A stretch of 64,000 bases of DNA from Mediterraneibacter hominis (GCF_014287475.1 NZ_JACOPF010000001.1:1674001-1738000), one strand, 5' to 3'. Shown: positions 1-9,001, counted from the first letter of the stretch. Notes: generated by a model from the sequence alone, not told the origin. A program made the numbers and translations.

Positions 1-11
1 AAAATTTGTTT

Positions 12-84
12 ACTTCTGATTGGAACTCTGTAGCAACGTGAAGTCGATTCTTTTCGCACTGCTTGTTGCTCCGTTAAATTTATA
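12..84. repeat. Dispersed repeat, compact copy
   Basis: Two blocks here recur, in opposite orientation, at 12.5-12.9 kb. Bases 49-84 match 12504-12539 (about 34 of 36 positions). Bases 12-46 match the motif found at 12712-12746, 12790-12824 and 12834-12867 with partial divergence. The blocks are adjacent here but about 170 bp apart at the other site. The repeat lies directly after, and slightly overlaps, the stop of the flavin reductase gene. Its function is unknown; a REP/BIME-like palindromic element is the simplest reading. Confidence 0.7.
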
Positions 85-592
85 TTTCTTTTACTAATAC
101 TTTGATTATTTCTGCCATATACATTACATGGTAATCTTTCTGCGGATACCATTTTTCATCAATTCCATCATTTTGTGTAAAATATTGTGGGCCCATTTCC
201 TGACAATATAATTTACGGCAGACAAAAATCATATTTGCTTCTTCAAAAGCGGTCGTTCCATCCACATAGTAAGGTGTCAGTCCTGCCTCTTTTTCTTTTT
301 CGCAATCACGTCCAGATTTACTCCCGCAGATACTCAAGGCTTTACGGTAGGTTTCATCATAAAATGAAAGCGTAAAGGTTTCCTGCTCATCTACAAATTC
401 TTTTGTATATCTCTGCGGCCTAATGTAGGCGGCAACTACACTCTTTCCCCACATAATTCCCACACCGCCCCAACTGGCAGTCATTGTATTATGCTTTTTT
501 TCATCTCCGGCCGTAATGAGCATCCACTCTTTCCCAATTTTTGTAAAAGGGTTAAATTCCAAAGTCTCAATATTTACTTCTTTAAATCCCAT
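80..592 (-). CDS. Flavin reductase family protein
   Basis: This 170-residue protein resembles the FMN-binding split-barrel flavin reductase-like family, which binds FMN and often reduces free flavin or acts as a small NAD(P)H-flavin oxidoreductase. The N-terminal part reads PFTKIGKEWMLITAGD, followed by a TMTASWGGVGIMWGK stretch typical of the flavin-contacting strand of the family, and later SFYDETYRKAL. The start was placed at an internal ATG because AGAGGAGG lies seven bases upstream; an in-frame start 12 codons further upstream lacks a ribosome site. It is a single gene downstream of tyrS on the same strand. Its electron acceptor cannot be told from sequence. Confidence 0.8.
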   Translation of the reverse strand: MGFKEVNIETLEFNPFTKIGKEWMLITAGDEKKHNTMTASWGGVGIMWGKSVVAAYIRPQRYTKEFVDEQETFTLSFYDETYRKALSICGSKSGRDCEKEKEAGLTPYYVDGTTAFEEANMIFVCRKLYCQEMGPQYFTQNDGIDEKWYPQKDYHVMYMAEIIKVLVKEI

Positions 593-631
593 ACAATTGC
601 CTCCTCTTAATTTAACGCTCTCCGACAAATA

Positions 632-1858
632 TTAATGTTTTAGTATAATTTTACGGAAATTTTTCTTTCCTTTTTTCAAAACAATTCCTTCTTTTACGAA
701 CATATCCTGTCCATATGATATCGCAATATCTGTCACTTTCTCTCCATCAACAGAGGTGCCTCCCTGTTGTACAGCACGTCTTGCCTCTGATTTAGAGGGA
801 ACCAGTCCACTCTTTACCAATAGAGTAAGAATATCAATTTTTCCGTCTGTAAAATCTCCGTCCTCCAGCTCTGCCGTCGGCATCTGCGCCGCGCTCCCCT
901 GGCTAAACAACGCCCGCGCACTTTCTTGCGCCTTTTTTGCATCTTCTTCTCCATGTACCAGCTTCGTAAGTTCATAAGCCAGGATTTCCTTCGCCGTATT
1001 CAACTGCGCGCCTTCCCAGCTATCCATCTTGTCAATCTCTTCCAATGGAAGGAAAGTAAGCATGCGGATACATTTAAGTACATCTGCGTCAGCCACATTT
1101 CTCCAATATTGATAGAAATCAAATGGCGATGTTTTCTCTGGATCAAGCCACACTGCGCCAGACTGCGTTTTACCCATTTTCTTTCCTTCAGAATTCAAAA
1201 GCAATGTAATCGTCATGGCGCTCGCGTCTTTTCCTAATTTACGGCGAATCAACTCTGTACCTGCAAGCATATTGCTCCATTGATCGTCGCCGCCAAACTG
1301 AAGATTACAGCCATATTTCTGATACAGTGCATAAAAATCGTATGCCTGCATAATCATGTAGTTAAATTCCAGAAAGCTTAACCCTTTTTCCATTCTCTGT
1401 TTATAACATTCTGCCGTAAGCATCCTATTAACTGAGAAATGTGCACCAACTTCTCTGAGTAACTCAATGTAGTTCAAGTCCAAAAGCCAGTCCGCATTAT
1501 TTACCATCAATGCTTTTCCCTTTGAAAAATCAATAAAACGGCTCATCTGCTTTTTAAAACAATCGCAGTTATGCTGTATCTGCTCTGGTGTCATCATAGA
1601 ACGCATATCTGTTCTTCCGGAAGGATCTCCTATATATCCTGTTCCTCCGCCAATCAAAGCAATCGGTTTATTCCCTGCCATCTGTAACCTTTTCATCAGA
1701 CACAACGCCATAAAGTGTCCTACATGGAGGCTGTCTGCAGTAGGGTCAAATCCGATATAAAAGGTTGCCTTTCCATTGTTAATTAATTCTCTGATTTCTT
1801 CTTCATCTGTCACCTGCGCAATAAGTCCGCGCGCCTGCAGCTCTTCATAAATTCCCAT
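632..1858 (-). CDS. tyrS: Tyrosyl-tRNA synthetase
   Basis: This class I aminoacyl-tRNA synthetase of 408 residues charges tRNA-Tyr in the cytoplasm. The HIGH signature appears as HVGH at residues 45-48 within [15 protein letters not shown]. The tyrosine pocket is marked by [12 protein letters not shown], and the KMSKS loop is present as [10 protein letters not shown]-terminal S4-type RNA-binding domain follows ([18 protein letters not shown]). Length is normal for bacterial TyrS. GGAG precedes the ATG. The gene lies 44 bp after a DUF3267 gene, and a T-box leader with a UAC specifier is found about 1.1 kb upstream on the same strand. That leader is the likely control element, with transcription passing through the intervening gene. 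Confidence 0.97.
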   Translation of the reverse strand: MGIYEELQARGLIAQVTDEEEIRELINNGKATFYIGFDPTADSLHVGHFMALCLMKRLQMAGNKPIALIGGGTGYIGDPSGRTDMRSMMTPEQIQHNCDCFKKQMSRFIDFSKGKALMVNNADWLLDLNYIELLREVGAHFSVNRMLTAECYKQRMEKGLSFLEFNYMIMQAYDFYALYQKYGCNLQFGGDDQWSNMLAGTELIRRKLGKDASAMTITLLLNSEGKKMGKTQSGAVWLDPEKTSPFDFYQYWRNVADADVLKCIRMLTFLPLEEIDKMDSWEGAQLNTAKEILAYELTKLVHGEEDAKKAQESARALFSQGSAAQMPTAELEDGDFTDGKIDILTLLVKSGLVPSKSEARRAVQQGGTSVDGEKVTDIAISYGQDMFVKEGIVLKKGKKNFRKIILKH

Positions 1859-1902
1859 TTTTCTTCTCTCCTTTCTTTTTTACACCTCATTTTGGGCAAT
1901 AT

Positions 1903-2514
1903 CTAATCCTGTTTCTGAAATATAAGAAAACCACATTCTGTGGGATGGTCTAACACATACCCTGTGCGGTATTTCCTCACCCGCCAGGCAATCCATATAT
2001 CTCCTCCTGCACCTAGAATATTTATCATACTCAACCATAAAAGCATTGCGTTTCCTGTTATAATTGAAGCAATATATATACCAGCTCCCAGAATCACGCC
2101 CGGAAACAGGCATCCAAGTAAATACTTGCCTGGCTGCAGTGGTTCTTTACAATGGCAATAAGGTGTCAGTAATTCCCACATCACTCCGATGTACATACTC
2201 TTCCATTTTTCTTTCGCTCCCATACACCAGCCTGCTCCATGCAATACTTCATGGATAGCCATAGAAAAGATAACCAAAAGCCATAGTAACGGGACATTCC
2301 ATCCCCCTATCCACCAATCCCCTCTATTAAATATTTCCCATATAAACCTCCCTATAATAATAAGCGGGAGCGCCGCAACGAGTACCATTACATTCGCCCG
2401 CACTATAGAAATTACTTCTGACTTCTCCTGATATCCCCGTTCTATAAATTCTGTTCTTTGTCGCTCATAATTTTCTATGATTCTCTTTTTCGCCGGACTT
2501 AGTTTCTTTTTCAT
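1903..2514 (-). CDS. DUF3267 putative membrane zinc protease
   Basis: This 203-residue integral membrane protein belongs to the DUF3267 type. It has hydrophobic segments near residues 40-58, 70-90, 125-150 and 155-175. The second contains AIHEVLHGAGW, an HExxH zinc-binding motif as in membrane metalloproteases. The family has no firmly assigned substrate; proteolysis is inferred from the motif. The gene sits between the tyrosine T-box leader and tyrS on the same strand, an unusual position that makes it a probable passenger under tyrosine-tRNA control. It starts at ATG 2514, just downstream of an inverted repeat and an inserted repeat element. Confidence 0.75.
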   Translation of the reverse strand: MKKKLSPAKKRIIENYERQRTEFIERGYQEKSEVISIVRANVMVLVAALPLIIIGRFIWEIFNRGDWWIGGWNVPLLWLLVIFSMAIHEVLHGAGWCMGAKEKWKSMYIGVMWELLTPYCHCKEPLQPGKYLLGCLFPGVILGAGIYIASIITGNAMLLWLSMINILGAGGDIWIAWRVRKYRTGYVLDHPTECGFLIFQKQD

Positions 2515-2541
2515 GTTCTTTTTCTCCGCTTTCCATTACAC

Positions 2542-2606
2542 CAAAGTGGACAAGCCCACTTCAACTCCCCTGCCCTCCCTCATTCTTGAGGGGCTTGTAC
2601 ACTTTG
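2542..2606. repeat. Inverted repeat upstream of the DUF3267 gene
   Basis: Arms at 2542-2557 and 2591-2606 are complementary at 15 of 16 positions (CAAAGTGGACAAGCCC against GGGCTTGTACACTTTG), with a short inner CCCCT/AGGGG pairing. It lies in the DUF3267 leader, between the inserted element and the start codon. A long hairpin in the mRNA is expected. No T-tract follows, so it is not an obvious terminator. Confidence 0.6.
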
Positions 2607-2639
2607 CGCGCCGCCGCAATACCGCCCGGAGGGCTTTTT

Positions 2640-2920
2640 GTATAATAGGAAATTTATCGAAATTTCCTATTATGATTAGGGTGTCAAAAGGTAACTTATT
2701 TAAATTCTGTTGTCAATTTTCACAAAAAGCAACTTTTCAGACTCCGGTGCGCGGAGCATTCTGATGAACCTCTTAATACGAAAATCACGTCAGCAAAGGC
2801 TTCCGTGATTTTTGAGTTTCATCTCCATCGCGCATAAAGTCGTCTGGCAAGTTATCTTTTTATGAAAATTGCCGGAAGCATTTGCAAAAGTTACCTTTTG
2901 ACACTCTAATCCTATTATAC
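2640..2920. mobile_element. MITE-like non-coding inverted-repeat element (281 bp)
   Basis: The element is bounded by GTATAATAGG at 2640 and its complement CCTATTATAC ending at 2920. Internal inverted repeats at 2674-2697 and 2888-2911 match at 23 of 24 positions (core GTGTCAAAAGGTAACTT). A 14-bp perfect hairpin lies at 2642-2673, and another (AAAATCACG/CGTGATTTT) at 2781-2812. No coding sequence was found inside. It abuts the T-tract of the T-box terminator, as if inserted just after it. A related end with its own hairpin occurs at 39972-40035. This suggests a small non-autonomous or REP-like element; no transposase is in the window. Confidence 0.65.
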
Positions 2921-3251
2921 AAAAAACGCCCTTATCTTAAAAGATAAGGACGAATCAATCGTGGTACCACCTTGTTTTACCGACAGCTCACACTGCCGAT
3001 CTCACAGAGCTCAATGCTTTAAGCCCCTGCACAGTAACGCGTGCCCACGTCGCAGTCTACTCACACATACATCTATTTCGTAAAAACTCTTTATCTCTTA
3101 CTCTATATGCTTTCAATGCGCAGCTCCGGGATGTATTCGTAAATGTCGGTATCATGCGCCTCTCATCAGCCGGCTGCTTTCTGTTTTCTCCAACTTCCAT
3201 TTACAGGAATATCACTTACTACTTGTTCCCTTCTATGCCTGTTTCATATCT
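2921..3251 (-). promoter_or_regulatory. T-box riboswitch leader (tyrosine specifier) with terminator
   Basis: On the minus strand the conserved T-box sequence AAGGTGGTACCACG lies at about 2960-2974. It is followed by a Rho-independent terminator: stem 2930-2938 / 2941-2949, then six T residues on the minus strand (2921-2926). About 160 nt upstream, GAATACATCCCGG places a UAC tyrosine codon at 3133-3135, in the position expected for the specifier loop. Uncharged tRNA-Tyr would stabilise the antiterminator and let transcription reach tyrS. The leader is separated from tyrS by an inserted element and the DUF3267 gene. Confidence 0.92.
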
Positions 3252-3257
3252 GCTGAA

Positions 3258-3286
3258 ATCTTATCCTATTATGTATGGTTTGTCAA
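3258..3286 (-). promoter_or_regulatory. Promoter of the T-box/tyrS transcript
   Basis: A consensus -35 TTGACA (3281-3286) and a -10 TAAGAT (3258-3263) are separated by 17 bp on the minus strand. They lie just upstream of the T-box leader and only 8 bp beyond the stop of the preceding HAD gene. Confidence 0.75.
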
Positions 3287-3294
3287 GAGCGTAT

Positions 3295-4191
3295 TTACAC
3301 TATTTTATCTGCTCTTAGTTCCTCCAGCTTTCCTTCCAACACCTTTTCAATCGCATATGCTGCCCCATCCTCCTTATTAGACGGCGCACGATAAGGCGCT
3401 ATGTCTTTTAACGATTCTACGGCATTTTCCATCGCTACACAGGCGCCAAAATTCATCGACAGCATGGAATAGTCATTCAGGCTGTCCCCCAGTACCATTA
3501 CCTCGTCCATGCAATATCCCATACTCTCTATATACCATTTCAGCACAGGGCCTTTCTGTGCCTGTACACTGGTAATCTCTACATTGTCCAGCGATGACGC
3601 AGCCGAGGCAATGTCCGGTATACGCTCTACTTCCTTTTTAATATTTTCTATGATTTCAAGATTGGTAGAAAACAGAAAAATTTTATATATACTACGGTTA
3701 GATTTTAATATCTTCTCTTTATCTGGTATTACATTTGTAGTCTTTTTGTATTCTTCAAACACAGGGGTTTTTAAAATTTCCTCTTTCGTGCCATTTAAAT
3801 GAAACGTCTGTATCTGTGCGACAAGAAAATCTTCCACCTCTTTCGCAGTGCCGATAACTCCGTCCAGTTCATCCGTAAATATATACGCCGCAATCCCTGC
3901 TTTTTCAGAAATCTCTAAAATCTTCGCCGCAGCCTCTTTCTCCATTGCAATCGTTTTGATAATCTTATCGGACGCATCCCTTACTTCTGATCCGCTGGTA
4001 ACAATCTTGCCGCAGCGAATCCCAGCCGCCCCTAACACAAGCTCCGCCTCTTTGTAGCCTCTGCCAGTCGCGGCTATAAAGCAGATACCTTCTTCCTGTG
4101 CGCGCTTTACTGCCTTAATTGTTCTCTCTGATATTCTATGTTCTTCATTTAACAGCGTCCCGTCTAAATCGGACGCAATTACTTTAATCAT
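3295..4191 (-). CDS. Cof-type HAD-superfamily phosphatase
   Basis: This 298-residue cytoplasmic phosphatase of the Cof/HAD-IIB group typically hydrolyses sugar phosphates or nucleotide cofactors. Motif I is ASDLDGTLL near the N-terminus, the Thr motif is AATGRGY, and the terminal motif is VLGDSLNDYSML. The spacing leaves room for the C2B cap domain typical of Cof proteins. The start was set at the ATG of MIKVIASDLDG, which overlaps the end of cutC by 8 bp; the reading frame upstream is only a shadow of cutC. It is the third gene of a nagB-cutC-HAD run on the minus strand, so a role in amino-sugar or sugar-phosphate turnover is plausible but unproven. Confidence 0.9.
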   Translation of the reverse strand: MIKVIASDLDGTLLNEEHRISERTIKAVKRAQEEGICFIAATGRGYKEAELVLGAAGIRCGKIVTSGSEVRDASDKIIKTIAMEKEAAAKILEISEKAGIAAYIFTDELDGVIGTAKEVEDFLVAQIQTFHLNGTKEEILKTPVFEEYKKTTNVIPDKEKILKSNRSIYKIFLFSTNLEIIENIKKEVERIPDIASAASSLDNVEITSVQAQKGPVLKWYIESMGYCMDEVMVLGDSLNDYSMLSMNFGACVAMENAVESLKDIAPYRAPSNKEDGAAYAIEKVLEGKLEELRADKIV

Positions 4192-4939
4192 CCTTGCAAA
4201 CTCCTTTAAGCACTTCGGCTGCTTCTCTGATCTTTTCTGCATCTGTCTGCCAGATCTCATACTCACTGAAGCCTGGAATTCCCATGTTTACGCCTGTTCT
4301 TCTGAATTCCATGGCACTGTTCTTTACAACCTTTCCCGACATATGATAGGCTGTAATTTTTGTATAGGAAACTAATTTTCCAATCACATCCGGTGTAATT
4401 CCTGCACCTGCAAGAATTTCCACACGACCCTCACTTTTTTCTGCCAGTTCTTTTAGCAGCTTGCGGCCCTCCCATGCTGAATTTTTTTGTCCGCTTGTGA
4501 GAATCGTTCCAATCCCCAATTCCACAGCCTGCTCTAAAGCCATAAACGCATCCCGACACATATCGAATGCCCGATGTAAGGTAAATTCCAAGCCATGCGC
4601 TGCTTTGATGAGCCCTTGCATCTGCTCTACATTCAATGTACCGTCAGGGCACAAAATTCCCGTTACAATCGCGTCGGCCCCTAGTTCACGGTACATTTCT
4701 GCCTCTTCCCTCATCTGGGCAAGTTCATATTTATCATAACAAAAATCTCCAAACCGCGGACGAAGCAATACACGGATTTCTAAATCCGTGTAATACCTCA
4801 CTTGCTGAAAAAGCGCCTTTCCCGGCGATGTTCCGCCAATGATTAAATTGCTGCACAATTCTATGCGCTCTGCCTTTGCTTTCTGTGCTTCTAAAGCAGA
4901 CTGAACACTGTCCACACATACTTCCAGCGTGCATTTCAT
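4184..4939 (-). CDS. cutC: CutC family protein
   Basis: This 251-residue TIM-barrel protein of the CutC family begins MKCTLEVCVDSVQSAL and contains ERIELCSNL, IRVLLRPRFGDF, TLHRAFDMC, GIGTILTSGQ and the late EILAGAGIT, all family hallmarks. CutC was linked to copper homeostasis in E. coli, but its biochemical role is unsettled. The start was chosen at ATG 4939, with GAGGAAGGA about ten bases upstream; the longer frame runs into nagB in another frame. It lies 19 bp after nagB and overlaps the HAD gene, suggesting one transcript. The context hints at carbohydrate metabolism rather than metal handling. Confidence 0.92.
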   Translation of the reverse strand: MKCTLEVCVDSVQSALEAQKAKAERIELCSNLIIGGTSPGKALFQQVRYYTDLEIRVLLRPRFGDFCYDKYELAQMREEAEMYRELGADAIVTGILCPDGTLNVEQMQGLIKAAHGLEFTLHRAFDMCRDAFMALEQAVELGIGTILTSGQKNSAWEGRKLLKELAEKSEGRVEILAGAGITPDVIGKLVSYTKITAYHMSGKVVKNSAMEFRRTGVNMGIPGFSEYEIWQTDAEKIREAAEVLKGVCKDD

Positions 4940-4958
4940 CTCTGTCTTTCCTTCCTCT

Positions 4959-5702
4959 TTAAGAAAACCGCACACTACCGCGTTTTGACAATGCCGCTTC
5001 GTCACATACAAGTATCGCATCCTTATGCAGCTGCAAAATGGATGCCGGAACCTGCGGTGTAATTTCTCCAAAGAACGCCTTTGCCACAATATCTGCCTTC
5101 GCCTCCCCATTTGCAACCAGCAGAACCTTCTTTGCCGCCATAATCGTGCCGATTCCCATTGTATATGCCTGTCTTGGGACGTCATCTGCGCAGGCAAAGA
5201 ATCGTTTGTTTGCTTCGATTGTACTCTCAGTAAGATCTACGCAGTGTGTCTCCTTTTCAAAAATATCACAAGGTTCATTAAAACCAATATGTCCGTTATG
5301 GCCCAGTCCGAGAAGCTGCAAATCGATCCCGCCCAGAGAGCGAATCAACTCTTCATACCTTGCACATTCTTTCGCCGCGTCTGGCTCCATTCCATTGGGA
5401 ACATTGGTGTTTTCTTCTTTGATATTTACACGGTCGAACAAATTTTTGTGCATAAAATAATAATAGCTCTGATCATTGGCATGATTAAGCCCCTTATACT
5501 CATCCAGATTCACTGTCTTAACCTGGGAAAAATCCAAGTCTTTGCTTTCATACAGTTCTGTCAGCCTGTCATACGTGCCAATCGGCGTAGAGCCTGTTGC
5601 CAGCCCCAAAACACAATCTGGCTTCAGAATAACCTGGGCAGCTATAATGTTCGCAGCGATCCTGCTCATTTCCTGGTAATCTTTTGCTTTGTAGATTTTC
5701 AT
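4959..5702 (-). CDS. nagB: Glucosamine-6-phosphate deaminase
   Basis: This enzyme of 247 residues converts glucosamine-6-phosphate to fructose-6-phosphate and ammonia. It begins MKIYKAKDYQEMS and shows LGLATGSTPIG, TVNLDEYKGL, the catalytic LGLGHNGHIGFNEP block and AYTMGIGTIM, matching the NagB family throughout. Length is normal. A GAGGAGG ribosome site precedes the ATG. The gene begins downstream of the terminator that closes the sialic acid/ManNAc operon, on the same strand. It completes the amino-sugar route below NanE, although no nagA deacetylase is in the window. Confidence 0.96.
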   Translation of the reverse strand: MKIYKAKDYQEMSRIAANIIAAQVILKPDCVLGLATGSTPIGTYDRLTELYESKDLDFSQVKTVNLDEYKGLNHANDQSYYYFMHKNLFDRVNIKEENTNVPNGMEPDAAKECARYEELIRSLGGIDLQLLGLGHNGHIGFNEPCDIFEKETHCVDLTESTIEANKRFFACADDVPRQAYTMGIGTIMAAKKVLLVANGEAKADIVAKAFFGEITPQVPASILQLHKDAILVCDEAALSKRGSVRFS

Positions 5703-5752
5703 TTTTAGATTCCTCCTCTATGCTGAGATTATTATGGAACGATTTACAAAGA

Positions 5753-5814
5753 TGAAAAAACCAGATTTCCAGAATATAAAGAATCTTACTTTATTCCTCG
5801 AAAATCTGGTTTTG
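5753..5814 (-). terminator. Rho-independent terminator of the sialic acid operon
   Basis: The arms at 5758-5768 and 5803-5813 are complementary (AAACCAGATTT), with a T-run on the minus strand after the stem (5755-5760). It closes the operon ending with the ROK kinase gene and separates it from nagB. Confidence 0.8.
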
Positions 5815-5877
5815 CCTCCATTCATAACAATCCAGTCCATTTAATTAGTTTCATACTATCAATTACCTGACAGATTG

Positions 5878-6801
5878 TCAAGTTTCAAATGCTCTTGCCT
5901 CCTTGTTTTTCTCCTTCCTGTAATATTTTTTAAAATTGTAAAAAGCCCCTAATATTCCTGCATTATTTCCATGTTTCGCAAACGCAATTTCTGTCTTTTC
6001 CAGTAAAATCGGCTTTAAATATTTTTGTATCTGTTTTTCTATAAGGGGCTTCAGAACCTCTTTTTGTTCCATTACCCCTCCACCTAGCACAACCATCTGT
6101 GGGTTCAGGACATAACAGATAGACGCAATTCCTTTCCCGAGTACTTCTGTCATTTCCTCAATTGCTCTAATACAGTCCTCATCCCCTTGCTTTGCATATT
6201 CAAAAATCTTAATTCCATTCCACTTTTCTGGTCTGCCATTCTTTTTGCCTGCTATCTTTTTACTCATAATGCTCCCAGCTCCCAGCGTCTGGAAATCACT
6301 TCCATCCATATACAGATACCCTACTTCACCTGCACAATTTCCATATCCGTGATAAACCTCTCCATCCAGAATCACACAACCTCCGATTCCTGTGCCGACT
6401 GTGAGGCATACGACACTTTTGCGTCCTACGGCAGCTCCGCTTACTACTTCTGCCAATCCCGCACAATTCACATCATTTTCCACTGCACATGGTATTTGAA
6501 ACCGTTCTTCCATCTGCTTTTTAATCTCTGTGCCGGTATAACCAGGTATCAGTTCTCCTGCATACAGAATTTTTCCTTTTTCGCAGTCTACAATTCCTGC
6601 GGTAGACACACAGATTCCAGAAATCTTAAAATTTTCCTGTTCTTTTTCCGTTATCTTTACTATCTGTTCCAGAATTCCTTCGCCTTTTCCTGCCGTATTC
6701 GTCTGAACACTATCCTTTTTTATAATCTGCGCGTGTTCGTCTATTATACCATATTTCAGGGCTGTTCCTCCCACATCAATGCTTACATAATATTCTTTCA
6801 T
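5878..6801 (-). CDS. nanK: ROK family sugar kinase, probable ManNAc kinase
   Basis: This ATP-dependent sugar kinase of 307 residues belongs to the ROK family. The ATP site is [11 protein letters not shown] near the N-terminus, the catalytic Asp lies in [11 protein letters not shown], and the ROK signature includes [12 protein letters not shown] and [11 protein letters not shown]. The usual CxCGxxGC zinc motif is not present, which is common in Firmicute ManNAc kinases. It overlaps nanE by 4 bp (ATGA). Together with NanE it would convert ManNAc to ManNAc-6-P and then GlcNAc-6-P. The specificity is inferred from context; a glucokinase-like or other hexose kinase activity cannot be excluded from sequence. 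Confidence 0.85.
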   Translation of the reverse strand: MKEYYVSIDVGGTALKYGIIDEHAQIIKKDSVQTNTAGKGEGILEQIVKITEKEQENFKISGICVSTAGIVDCEKGKILYAGELIPGYTGTEIKKQMEERFQIPCAVENDVNCAGLAEVVSGAAVGRKSVVCLTVGTGIGGCVILDGEVYHGYGNCAGEVGYLYMDGSDFQTLGAGSIMSKKIAGKKNGRPEKWNGIKIFEYAKQGDEDCIRAIEEMTEVLGKGIASICYVLNPQMVVLGGGVMEQKEVLKPLIEKQIQKYLKPILLEKTEIAFAKHGNNAGILGAFYNFKKYYRKEKNKEARAFET

Positions 6802-7493
6802 TTTTCTAATGCCCTTACAAATTCTTTCGTAATCTCCTGCGGTCTTGTAATTGCCGTTCCTACCACTACACTATATACACCAAGCCCCATCACTTTATGT
6901 ACCTTCTCAGGGGTATTAATATTTCCCTCTGCGATAACTCTGTGTTTCACACGCTTTAATATTTCTCTGATCAAGAAAAAGTCATTTTGTTCTATTTTAA
7001 TTCCTTTGCTTTGTTCTGTATATCCAACCAGGGTAGTCCCAATGAAGTCAAACCCTAATTCGTCCGCATACACTGCTTCCTCCAAAGTAGAGCAGTCTGC
7101 CATAAGAAGTTGTTCTGGATAATTGCTTCTAATTTCCTTATAAAACTCTTTCAGACCGATCCCGCCCGGCCGTATTCCTCCAGTAGCGTCTACGGCAATG
7201 ATTTCCGGTTTTACTTCCATCAGTTCTCTAATTTCTTTCATAGTAGGCGTAATATATACATGACTGTCCTCATAATCTCTTTTTACAATTCCAATTACAG
7301 GCAGATCTACATTCTTTTTTATCTCGGCTATATCTTCTTTCGTATTTGCCCTGATTCCAGCAGCACCTCCTGCCATAGCCGCGAATGCCATCCTCCCCAT
7401 AATAAAAGAAGAATGTAGTGGTTCTTCCGGAAGCGCCTGACAGGATACTATTAGTTTTCCTTTTATCGTCTCAACTGGTTTTCCCATAATCAT
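6798..7493 (-). CDS. nanE: N-acetylmannosamine-6-phosphate 2-epimerase
   Basis: This TIM-barrel enzyme of 231 residues interconverts ManNAc-6-P and GlcNAc-6-P. Recognisable family blocks are [67 protein letters not shown] and [11 protein letters not shown]. Length is typical for bacterial NanE. The start overlaps the stop of the SGNH esterase gene by 4 bp and its own stop overlaps the ROK kinase start, so translation is probably coupled along the operon. Confidence 0.96.
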   Translation of the reverse strand: MIMGKPVETIKGKLIVSCQALPEEPLHSSFIMGRMAFAAMAGGAAGIRANTKEDIAEIKKNVDLPVIGIVKRDYEDSHVYITPTMKEIRELMEVKPEIIAVDATGGIRPGGIGLKEFYKEIRSNYPEQLLMADCSTLEEAVYADELGFDFIGTTLVGYTEQSKGIKIEQNDFFLIREILKRVKHRVIAEGNINTPEKVHKVMGLGVYSVVVGTAITRPQEITKEFVRALEK

Positions 7494-8119
7494 ACCCGCC
7501 TTTTTACTATTTTTTCAATTTCAGCGCTAAATTTATCATGGCTCGCCGCATCCATATGCATAAAATCTATCTGATTCATTGTACAGACAGGTCCCGCGTC
7601 CAGAAAATCACATCCACATTCCTCGGCACATTTTCTAAATTGATCTGCAAGTTCTGTCGATTTAGCGCTGCATTTTCCCATTTCCCCTGCTACCTTTGAC
7701 TGCTCACACTGCGGAGCAATGGGAGCCGGAGCAACAATAAGAATCTTTGCTTTTTCTCTCCACGCCGGTGTCGCCGCCGCTTTACATACTAGTCTTTTCA
7801 TTCCGTCTGCTATATTTTTGGATGTTGCACAGAAGCGTTCTTTACAATCATTTGTCCCCAGCATAATAATCATATAATCAAGAGGCGCCTGTGACATTAG
7901 ACAGGGATATAGAAATGACAGTGCACTCATCCCTTCATTCAGTGGGTCTTCAAACACTGTTGTCCTTCCGCTTAATCCTTCTTCTATTACAGCGTATTCA
8001 CTCCCCAGACGTGCAGCAAGCTTGCCTGTCCATCTTACTTCTTCTGGAAAACGCCCGTCTGTCACAGCATCATATCCCCATGTATTCGAATCTCCAAAAC
8101 ACAATACTCTTTTCTTCAT
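7490..8119 (-). CDS. SGNH/GDSL hydrolase, possible sialate O-acetylesterase
   Basis: This 209-residue esterase shows the four SGNH blocks: FGDSNTWG with the nucleophile Ser, an EEGLSGRTT block with Gly, IMLGTNDCK with Asn, and a late [13 protein letters not shown] with the catalytic Asp/His. There is no signal peptide, so it acts in the cytoplasm. It lies inside the sialic acid/ManNAc operon, 9 bp after a permease gene and overlapping nanE. Removal of O-acetyl groups from imported sialic acid or ManNAc is the natural inference. The family also contains arylesterases and thioesterases, so the substrate is unproven. Confidence 0.85.
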   Translation of the reverse strand: MKKRVLCFGDSNTWGYDAVTDGRFPEEVRWTGKLAARLGSEYAVIEEGLSGRTTVFEDPLNEGMSALSFLYPCLMSQAPLDYMIIMLGTNDCKERFCATSKNIADGMKRLVCKAAATPAWREKAKILIVAPAPIAPQCEQSKVAGEMGKCSAKSTELADQFRKCAEECGCDFLDAGPVCTMNQIDFMHMDAASHDKFSAEIEKIVKRRV

Positions 8120-8128
8120 CTCCTATAC

Positions 8129-9001
8129 CTAACCTTTCACTGCTCCCATCGCAAGTCCCTGAACAAAATTTTTCTGAAGCACCCACACAAGAATTAAAAC
8201 CGGTACAAGTGTAATTACTGCTGTAGCGGCCATTGGCCCCCATTCCAAGCCCCGATCTGTGATAAATCCTGCAATGACGACCGGAAGTGTCTTTGATTTA
8301 TTGATGCTCAAAATAACAGCAAATAAAAATTCATTCCACGCTCCTACAAACGCAAGAATCGCAGAGGCAATAATTCCCGGTTTGGTAAGGGGGAAAATAA
8401 TCAGAAAAAAGCGTTTGGTAAACCCACATCCATCCAGCATAGCCGATTCTTCCAGCTCCAAAGGAAGTTGTTCGAAAAATCCCATCATAAGCCAGATTAC
8501 AAGCGGCAGATTAAAACTAGTATTCATAATAATCAATGCTGTCTTTGTATCGATCAGATGCAGGCTTCTCATAACCAGATAAACTGGTATAGCTGTAGCA
8601 ATCGCCGGATACATTTTCTGTACCATGAACCATAGTCCGAACCATTTTCTCGCTCTGTTTCCAATGCTTCCGCGCGCAACTGCATAAGCCGCCATACTTC
8701 CAAATATAACAGATATAATCGTTGAGCCGCCCGCCACAATCAATGTATTCATAAAATGCTGCAAAAGCTGGTTCTTTCCGAAAATTTCCTGATAACTATC
8801 CAGTGTAAATATACTGGGAAATAAGACCGGAGGGTTGGACAAATACTCTCCTTCTATTTTAAAAGAGCTTGTTATGAGCCAATAGAGAGGAAACACAATC
8901 AGAATCAAAGAAATCCCAATGAGGATAACCCGCACCGGTTTCCCCGCAAAATTTCCAATAATGTTGTCTGTAGTCGGTGCTTTGTGTTTCATTTTCTTCA
9001 T
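8129..9001 (-). CDS. ABC sugar transporter permease, MalG type
   Basis: This 290-residue inner-membrane permease has about six hydrophobic segments. Its EAA loop (ELEESAMLDGCGFTKRFFLI) is the docking site for the ATPase. The C-terminus NFVQGLAMGAVKG is typical of the MalG/LacG branch of carbohydrate uptake family CUT1. It overlaps the upstream permease gene by 4 bp. With the partner permease and the lipoprotein it forms an importer; no ATPase gene is in this operon, so MsmK at 32.8 kb is the probable energiser. Sialic acid or ManNAc is the inferred cargo. Confidence 0.93.
   Translation of the reverse strand: MKKMKHKAPTTDNIIGNFAGKPVRVILIGISLILIVFPLYWLITSSFKIEGEYLSNPPVLFPSIFTLDSYQEIFGKNQLLQHFMNTLIVAGGSTIISVIFGSMAAYAVARGSIGNRARKWFGLWFMVQKMYPAIATAIPVYLVMRSLHLIDTKTALIIMNTSFNLPLVIWLMMGFFEQLPLELEESAMLDGCGFTKRFFLIIFPLTKPGIIASAILAFVGAWNEFLFAVILSINKSKTLPVVIAGFITDRGLEWGPMAATAVITLVPVLILVWVLQKNFVQGLAMGAVKG

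Noticed and set aside
187..375. Plus-strand open frame of 62 codons inside the flavin reductase gene
   Set aside because: It lies wholly within a well-supported minus-strand gene, has no ribosome site and no family similarity.
2640..2920. Insertion sequence with transposase
   Set aside because: There is no coding frame inside; only a non-coding inverted-repeat element is supported.
4940..5197. N-terminal extension of CutC by 86 residues
   Set aside because: The extra residues overlap nagB in another frame, are basic low-quality sequence, and a strong ribosome site marks the start at 4939.
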